A stretch of DNA of 64,000 nt. Source: Allium sativum. Its lineage: Eukaryota; Streptophyta; Magnoliopsida; Asparagales; Amaryllidaceae. The notes beneath the pieces are model-generated. The model was not told the origin of the DNA, did not search any database, and was given only the letters and a program-made list of their open reading frames with translations. A program made the position numbers and the translations under genes. Shown one piece after another: positions 60,114 through 64,000 of the stretch (positions within the stretch are counted from its first letter, which is position 1; each line of letters starts with the position of its first letter). The stretch spans positions 314,004,922 through 314,068,921 of the forward strand of contig CM060926.1 of assembly GCA_030737875.1 (NCBI GenBank), in the 5' to 3' direction.

Positions 60114-62464
60114 CAAATCAAATTTGATATTAAATATGAGGCTTTGAATAGAAAATATATCGGCTTATATTCAATATCAAATCCTGAAACCAACAAATAT
60201 CGTATTGGAAATAACGATATAAAGTATATCTTTCAAATTCCCATAACCATATCTGTATAGTCACGAATTCCAACATCGAAATATTCCAAAGATAATTTCG
60301 ATTCAACTCCAGTCCAATTCACGTATTGGGAATATTGATTATTTTTAAAATCACTTTCAAATTCAATTTATTTATTTCAAAAATAAATTGATTTTAATTC
60401 TAGTTCAAAACTAGTTCATTTCGATAAAAATCTATTTTTACCTTTTCAAATACTGAATTTTTCAGCCCAATTTTTTCCAAATCATTTCTTATGATTTTAC
60501 ACAAATTATAGATATTTTTAATAATTTTATCAAGGCCCGTACAGTCGATTTCCATCAACGGCCATCGAACTGCACTTACAACGACCTTTTCTAAATTTGA
60601 TTTGGACATAATTCCAAATCCAACTGTTAGATTTCAAATTTCTAATATTCATTGGAAAGCTCTTTTCGATACGAACCCAACGGTTCCGGTTTTAGGAGAA
60701 TCCGACGGTCGGATCTCCCGCAACGTCGATTCGAAGTTAATGGTTGAAATTCACGAACTGCCGCGGCGCGGCGCGTTCTATTCAGGCCATTATATATATA
60801 ATATATATATTATATATACTTTGTCAATTTCCTTTCAAAACGTATTTTATAAATCGCTTTAAATTCGTTTTCAAAACCATTTCAACTTCATCTTCAATTT
60901 CAAATCGATTTGATTTCCATTCAATTCGAATTCATTTCAATTCAATTTCAGTTCATTTTAAATTTCATTCAAAACGATTTAAATTCGTTTTTAACTCAGT
61001 TTCAATTTAATTCAATTTCAATTCATTTCTAATTGATTTGAATTCAAATTCACTTTCTATTTAATTCGAATCGAATTCATTTTCTATTCGATTCGAATTC
61101 ATTTCAAATTGATTCAATAAAATTTCAATTTGAATTTTAATCTAATTTAATTTGAATTTCATTTCAAAATATTAAATTTTGAAATCACTTTTCAATATTC
61201 ATTATAAAACGAATAAAATCGATATAAATATCGTTCACGTCAAAATAGCGCAACTCAAATCAACACGGCTTTATATATTTCAAAAACTTCTTTATTTTAT
61301 TCAACAAATGAATATTTATTCCATTCAACACATGAATCTATATTTCTTTCAACACACGACTAATCTCCACACATGAGTACTGTCAACACATCACTATTTT
61401 TGTTATGTAAAATATTTTATAAAATTATGGTATCTATCGTTTGATTTTCAATTAGACTTCAACCGTAAATTAGTTCTAATTTTAAATATGATAAAGATGT
61501 AAATTTCATTGTATAAAATATTTCACTCAACACACAAATATTTTCAACTCTGGAACATCGTCAACACATGACTATTTTTATATTCAACACATGAATCTTC
61601 TTTTATAATATTCATTATTTTCCTGATTGGAATGAGGCCTAATCAATCACCATATAATGTTAATTATATGGATTCCATACAACACATGTATATAATAGCA
61701 TTGAAAAATAATCAACCATCAACCAAAGTGCACTACACTGTATAAGCATCAAATATAGATATCTAACGCTTATAACAGCCTGTCAATCAATCGATCGACA
61801 TATTTAATCAATCAGGATGAGTGAACTTCAAATTTCATCCCAACACCCGTGCAGGGTTTCAAACAATCAAACACAGATTTTAGTTGTGCAGTTGGGCGAT
61901 GTGTAAAATTTATCGACCCAATCAATATTAGTCAAATCAGTGTATATAAACAAATCGGCCGATTTGTTTATAAATATTTATTTATTCACTTTCACGTTAA
62001 AAATTATATTTTTAACGATAATATATTTTATTTTAACACATGAATTTCTATTCATTTCATTTATCAAATAAAATGATATTTTTATTTTTCTAATTTATTT
62101 TAGGAAATTTCGGCGGCATAACGGCATGATACTAGAAACGGGACGAGGCCTAGCCTTATCCCCGGTCTAGTGAAGGCCCATGCCATTCACACATCAATCA
62201 AATTAATTTCATTTCACCAAACAATTCAATTCAACCCAAATAATCTAACCAACTACACAGCCAAACAAACAAGTCCATGGTCTGTGGACGATTGTGTCGG
62301 GTGCTACTAAGCACCGTCTGCATCCTAGTATATATATATAACTATAAAATGAAATTGAAAGGTGAGAAATTCTCACCGATAGCTATCCAACTTCACGACA
62401 CTTCATTTATAGAAATCTTTGTTGTCCTCGCCTTTTTATCACCTTTGTTGCCCGTATTCTCTAC

Positions 62465-62580
62465 ATATGTAAAAATCGAATTTTTACTTCGCTATTCAAT
62501 ATATAAAAATCGAATTTTTACTATGCTATTCAATATATAAAAATCGAATTTTTCCTTCATTATTCTCCATATAAAGATCT
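62465..62580 (-). repeat. AAAAATCGAATTTTT palindrome array in E
   Basis: Three units of TATAAAAATCGAATTTTTAC type separated by GCTATTCAATA spacers, equivalent to the C array at 40025-40160. Confidence 0.8.
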
Positions 62581-62852
62581 CGCCTTTTCAACTATAAAGA
62601 TTTTACCTTTTCAATTTCATCACTATAAAAATAACAATTTTATTTTGTTACATATATAAAGATGATATTTTTACTATCTATAAAATATAAAAATTACATT
62701 TTTATATTTTTACAATATAAAAGATTATATTTTTAATACTTTAAAAATATAAAAATCATATTTTTATTACTTTAAAAAAAATATAAAAATCAGTTTTATT
62801 ATCACTAAAATAAATCAGTTTTATTATCACTAAAATAATCAAAAAGAAAAGG

Positions 62853-63260
62853 ACTTACATTGATATCGAAGGAGAGAGGGGGGGGGGTTTCACAGGCGGC
62901 AGATGGAGGAGGGGGGCGAGACTAGTGGCGGCTTGCTGATGCGGGAGGAGCTGGAAGAGGGCGGTGGTGTCTTGGGCGATAGGGGCGTCTGGTGGGGGTC
63001 TCGGGTCTGCGTCGCAAGTGGGGAGAGGTTGGAGGAGGAGGGGCTCGAATCGGGTTTTGGGGGGGGGAGAAAGAGGAGCGCGAGGGCGATAGGGGGGGTC
63101 TGGTGGTGTTGCGGTCGAGGCAGAGGAGGAAGAAGGTGAAGGAGCGGCTGCAGCAGCACAGGAGGGGAGGGGCGGATCCGCGCCTAAGGCGGCGCGTCGA
63201 TCGACAGGGCTCTGCCCTTTTTTTTTAATCTGTTACGAAATGAAGAAGAGGGGGGGGGGC
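62853..63260 (-). promoter_or_regulatory. GC-rich leader island in E with GTAAGT edge
   Basis: On the minus strand a CT- and GC-rich block ends ATCAATGTAAGTCC; the GTAAGT is 62853-62858 reversed. It matches the island-to-AT boundary seen in C. Frames on both strands are proline/serine- or glycine-rich artefacts. Confidence 0.5.
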
Positions 63261-64000
63261 AGAGAGAATTAAGGGGAGGGAGAGAGAATTTTTAATTTTT
63301 AATTTTTTTAATTATTTAATTTGCAAAAAGGTGACTTTTACATACGACCTCTAAACGAGGCCCACCGCCTGTCGCCCATAGCGATTTACCCCCATTCCGA
63401 ACACAATGGGATATGTATCGTAAGCTGATTCGATCGTTTCGATCAGTTTCCGTTAAAATCAACATATAACTCTATATATTGAATTTGAACGTGCATTTCA
63501 ATTTACCGGGGTCACATACGAACTCTAAAAATTGCAGAAAAATATTTTCTAGCTTCGTATTGACGATACGGTCCTAACAAAACTAGTTTCGTCGAATTCC
63601 GAGACAGTTGGAAAAATGGCCAATTTCCAGTCGATTAAAATCAACTGAAACTGGTCAAACGCGTTTTCCTATGCCACGCTCACATATTGATTCGAAAAAT
63701 TATGAAAATTGGAACCTAGCAATAAATTGACATTGCGGATCCAACAAAAGTGGTTTCGTCGAAATCCGAGGTCATTTGCAAAATTCCCATTTTTAAGGGC
63801 CCGAATTCCATGGCGACTATTCAGAATTTTCAACTGGACATATCTTTTGATTCCCGTTATGAAATTTTGATTTTTCGGATTCGTTGGAAAGATATTCTAA
63901 AATAGATCCTAATGTTTTTGGTTTCACTAAAATACGGATTGTTTTGCACCCGGTACATTCAATTGAAGTTTGGAATCGAATTATTGAACTACCGCGCCAT

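Larger units (their letters stand above)
57979..64000 (-). mobile_element. E: long-LTR element of the B type, minus strand, runs off window
   Basis: Starts TGAGACGACCCG (minus-strand LTR end GGTCGTCTCA) and follows the B LTR order. It has the end region, one intact hairpin (60069-60113), the near-palindrome (60695-60719), the palindrome array (62465-62560) and a GC-rich leader (62875-63260). It reaches ACTACCGCGCCAT at 64000. By comparison with C about 200 bases of LTR remain outside. Whether it is a solo LTR or a full element cannot be told. Confidence 0.88.

Overview
The window reads as intergenic chromatin from a flowering plant with a large, repeat-rich genome. No host protein-coding gene, tRNA, rRNA or bacterial feature is supported. 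The plant assignment rests on a Ty3/gypsy chromovirus with a C-terminal chromodomain (Tekay/Del type), initiator-Met-tRNA primer sites (TGGTATCAGAGC) in several elements, a Ty1/copia-like LTR end and a LINE-like insertion. I cannot name the species.

Layout. (1) 1-8587: a Tekay-type element T1, plus strand, whose 5' LTR is cut by the window start. Gag, protease, RT, RNase H, integrase and chromodomain are all recognisable, but the polyprotein carries two stops and two homopolymer frameshifts. Its LTRs are nearly identical where both are visible (2 differences in 459 bases). (2) 8588-9513: a degraded copia-like LTR end with primer site, then unassigned AT-rich DNA. (3) 9514-57316: a nested stack of long-LTR, non-coding retroelements. 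G is a solo LTR on the minus strand. It is split by A (10528-52895, plus). A's 3' LTR is split by a LINE-like insertion F (17252-18626) and by B (21920-51839, minus). B's left LTR is split by solo LTR D (25738-30103, plus) and its right LTR by C (38404-50641, plus). Each junction can be closed by comparison with an uninterrupted relative, and target-site duplications are visible: CTAGC (G), GTACA (A), GATGA/GACGA (B), TTCAT (D), CCACC/CCGCC (C), and 15 bp for F. (4) 57317-57978: a relic resembling the 3' internal part of T1, then unassigned sequence. (5) 57979-64000: E, another minus-strand long LTR of the B type, running off the window.

A, B, C, D, E and G are one superfamily. Their LTRs are 4.4-6.4 kb, while the three internal regions that can be seen are only 1.0-1.5 kb and have no coding capacity. 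They share with T1 the primer site and the GGGGAC plus purine-tract signature next to the 3' LTR, so a Tekay-like element is the likely source of the enzymes that moved them (inference).

The most notable structure is inside the B/C/D/E/G LTRs. A hairpin-forming unit of about 46 bases occurs one to five times per LTR, 24 copies in the window, in all seven LTRs of this subgroup. Element C is also odd: its two LTRs are almost identical for about 4.6 kb and then end in unrelated tails.
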